From: Dethiosulfatibacter aminovorans DSM 17477 | GTDB taxonomy: Bacteria; Bacillota; Clostridia; Tissierellales; Dethiosulfatibacteraceae | Reading direction: 5' to 3' | Length of the DNA stretch: 64,000 nt | NCBI RefSeq assembly: GCF_900142005.1 | Contig: NZ_FQZL01000017.1 | Coordinates: 1 to 64,000, forward strand | Part shown: piece by piece, positions 62,438 to 64,000 of the stretch | Numbering within the stretch: the stretch's first letter is position 1 | Layout of the letters: each line of letters starts with the position of its first letter | Made by a program: the position numbers and the translations under genes | The notes under the pieces: model-generated | What the model saw: the letters and a program-made list of their open reading frames with translations, nothing else | What the model was told of the DNA's origin: nothing | Database searches by the model: none

Positions 62438-63161
62438 AGGCTGCCTCCATTATATCAACATAGTACTTTCTGCCTATGGGTATCATCTCGTCTATATCAT
62501 TCAGCCGTATGACCTTCCTAGCCTTATCCACATATTCTATCCTGTTCTTGTTTATGATAAAGGACTTGTGACACCTGATAAAATAATCGGGAAGCCTGTT
62601 CATCATGCCTGCCATGGATGTTCTAGTGAGTTCGATGCAGTCCTTTGTGGTTTTAAGATACTTTTTTTGATTGATCGCTTCCAGATATATGATGTCGTCG
62701 ACGTTTACTACATATTTGCAGCTCTTAAGTTCAAGCTCCAGCTTGAGAACGTCGTCCGAATCCTTCCTTTTGGTTCCGAATTTTATCAGTGTGAACAATT
62801 GCTCTTCCAATAGGTCCTGGTCGATTGGTTTAAGGATATATGAATAACAGTGTATGTTTTCGTAAGCCATCATTGCATGCGTGGGAACTGCAGTAATGAA
62901 TACAATGTGATTCAATTTGTAACTATCGATTTTTCTTATCCTCTTGGCCAGTTCATAACCGTTTCCATCTTCAAGCTGTATGTCAATCAAAAAAATATCA
63001 ATATCATTTTCCTGAATAATTTCCATTGATTCAAGGACGGAACCCGTTTCGAAAATTTCTATATGCTCGTCTATTTTTCTTATGGTTTTTGCCAAGTCGT
63101 TTCTTATAGCTGCTTCATCTTCAATAATAATAATTTTTGCCACTTGTTCCTCCGCTGACAT
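62424..63161 (-). CDS. agrA: AgrA-like LytTR response regulator
   Basis: A 245-residue regulator. Receiver domain IIIIEDEAAIRND with Asp in IDIFLIDIQLEDGNG and Lys in SYILKPIDQ; C-terminal LytTR DNA-binding domain (KYVVNVDDIIYLEAINQKKYLKTT, FIRCHKSFIINKNRIEYV). It is first of the agrAC operon and likely binds the CGTTTRA-type repeats in front of agrB and the EAL gene. GGAGG-like ribosome site precedes its start. Confidence 0.9.
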   Translation of the reverse strand: MSAEEQVAKIIIIEDEAAIRNDLAKTIRKIDEHIEIFETGSVLESMEIIQENDIDIFLIDIQLEDGNGYELAKRIRKIDSYKLNHIVFITAVPTHAMMAYENIHCYSYILKPIDQDLLEEQLFTLIKFGTKRKDSDDVLKLELELKSCKYVVNVDDIIYLEAINQKKYLKTTKDCIELTRTSMAGMMNRLPDYFIRCHKSFIINKNRIEYVDKARKVIRLNDIDEMIPIGRKYYVDIMEAAYEVN

Positions 63162-63482
63162 TCCCCGTTTGCATCCCTTTTATTGCAAGTTGATATTTTG
63201 AAAAAGTATAAATTCATATATAAAAAAAAGCCACATCATCGACATGACCTAACTGTTTAGTATAGGGACTTGTAATCATCCATTCTTCCAAATCGAGGAA
63301 GCACTAAACCTGTTGAGCCAATATTCCCCGATATTGGTATTATATCAGACTCCAACCCATTACGAAAGAAAAATATTGTACAATTCACTTATTATTTCAA
63401 TCATTGATGACAGGGATGTTTTGCAGTATAATTGTTTCATGACTAATTATATACGCAACTCACTATGGTAGAAGGAGAATCG
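63162..63482. other. Divergent region between agrA and rfbB with a structured segment
   Basis: No gene. The segment 63222-63337 is rich in inverted repeats: GTTTAGT (63255-63261) with ACTAAAC (63303-63309), CTTCC (63285-63289) with GGAAG (63297-63301) inside it, and CCAATAT/ATATTGG (63318-63337). Read on the minus strand it ends in a run of U after GCC. It might be a small RNA or leader of agrA. I do not recognise the family. Confidence 0.4.
63404..63432 (+). promoter_or_regulatory. Promoter of rfbB
   Basis: TTGATG (63404-63409), 17-bp spacer, TATAAT (63427-63432), 50 bp before ATG 63483. Confidence 0.7.
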
Positions 63483-64000
63483 ATGAAAACAATTCTGGTA
63501 ACAGGCGGTGCAGGATTCATAGGCAGCAACTTCGTGAAGATGATGCTGGAAAGACATCCTGAATACAAAATCATAAACATTGATTTGCTGACATATGCGG
63601 GGAATCTCGAAAATCTGAAAGGTGTGGAAGACAGCCCCAACCATGTTTTCATCAAAGGCGACATCAGGGACAGGCAAAAGATGGAGGAAGTCTTTTCTGT
63701 TCATGACATTGATGCTGTGGTCAATTTTGCCGCCGAAACCCATGTTGACAGAAGTATCGAGGAGCCTGAAGTGTTTCTGACCACCAATATCTTGGGAACC
63801 CAGGTGCTCCTGGACATTGCAATGAGACACTGGAAGGTGGATCCCGACGATAAATACTCAAGAGAATACAGGGATGGAGTGCGGTTTGTACAGGTGTCTA
63901 CGGATGAAGTCTACGGTGCATTGGGCGAGGAGGGAAAATTCCTTGAAACGATGCCTCTGCTGCCAAACAGCCCATATTCAGCATCCAAGGCAGGTGCCGA
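63483..64000 (+). CDS. rfbB: dTDP-glucose 4,6-dehydratase, 3'-truncated by the window edge
   Basis: First 172 residues of RmlB/RfbB, the second step of dTDP-rhamnose synthesis. NAD fold VTGGAGFIGSNFV, DLLTYAGNLENL, NFAAETHVDRSI, catalytic STDEVYG and the YxxxK pair in SPYSASKAGA just before the edge. AGAAGGAG precedes ATG 63483. The reading frame is open to base 64000. It probably starts a rhamnose operon, in line with the polysaccharide genes at the other end of the window. Confidence 0.95.
   Translation, partial: MKTILVTGGAGFIGSNFVKMMLERHPEYKIINIDLLTYAGNLENLKGVEDSPNHVFIKGDIRDRQKMEEVFSVHDIDAVVNFAAETHVDRSIEEPEVFLTTNILGTQVLLDIAMRHWKVDPDDKYSREYRDGVRFVQVSTDEVYGALGEEGKFLETMPLLPNSPYSASKAGA

Noticed and set aside
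63222-63345. Assignment to a known riboswitch class or 6S RNA
   Set aside because: No conserved core of the c-di-GMP, purine, SAM, T-box, glycine or preQ1 classes could be found, so it is left as an unassigned structured segment.

Overview
The window comes from the chromosome of a low-GC, strongly Shine-Dalgarno-using Gram-positive anaerobe. I infer the Clostridia/Tissierellia, probably an amino-acid-fermenting species. The basis is AT-rich codon use, an agr-type cyclic-peptide quorum system, a sigma-54-controlled alanine symporter, the carboxynorspermidine route to polyamines, M20/DUF3100 and 2-hydroxycarboxylate transport genes, and S-layer-homology proteins. No rRNA, tRNA or CRISPR array was seen.

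Layout. (1) 1-1112: the end of a UDP-glucose/GDP-mannose dehydrogenase, one edge of a cell-surface polysaccharide region. (2) About 1200-17000: an accessory island of defence and toxin-antitoxin modules. In order it holds an ADP-ribosyltransferase-like toxin / small acidic protein / SecB-like chaperone trio (CmdTAC-like), an AlbA_2 ATPase that has lost its start, a GNAT toxin-antitoxin pair, two dynamin-like GTPases, a recombinase-in-trio (RIT) element, integrase and RhuM remnants, an AbiE pair whose toxin gene has an in-frame stop, and a small orphan gene. Two short repeat types, here called A (core GGTACCGGGAACA) and C (core GGTGCCTGTCGTAT), sit at nearly every module border in the same orientation. 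A copy of the last 54 codons of the XRE/membrane gene at 17178 lies inside the island at 5386. (3) 17178-24036: XRE/membrane regulator, Fic remnant, acyltransferase, O-antigen-ligase-like protein, MurJ-like flippase and a DUF234 ATPase.

(4) 24072-35104: housekeeping and transport genes, mostly on the minus strand: pgi, a BspA/SLH surface protein, and a full circuit of PBP-sensor kinase, NtrC-type regulator, inverted-repeat activator site, sigma-54 promoter and alanine symporter. A YjiH-ferredoxin-methyltransferase operon follows, facing a large AAA/TPR activator. (5) 39494-48767: MATE and MarR genes, an M20 amidohydrolase with a DUF3100 membrane pair, pseudouridine kinase and glycosidase, a lipoprotein hydrolase and an MBL hydrolase. 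(6) 48899-58797: carboxynorspermidine dehydrogenase and decarboxylase, a DcuSR/CitAB-like two-component system beside its likely target 2HCT transporter, a MATE-TetR operon with a double palindromic operator, and a DUF4301 gene.

(7) 58810-63161: an EAL phosphodiesterase diverges from agrBD, which converges on agrCA. The shared intergenic region carries two pairs of LytTR-like boxes with 21-bp spacing, facing both ways, which suggests that AgrA controls both the peptide operon and c-di-GMP breakdown. (8) The window ends inside rfbB. All functional calls are from motifs and family knowledge; no database search was possible.
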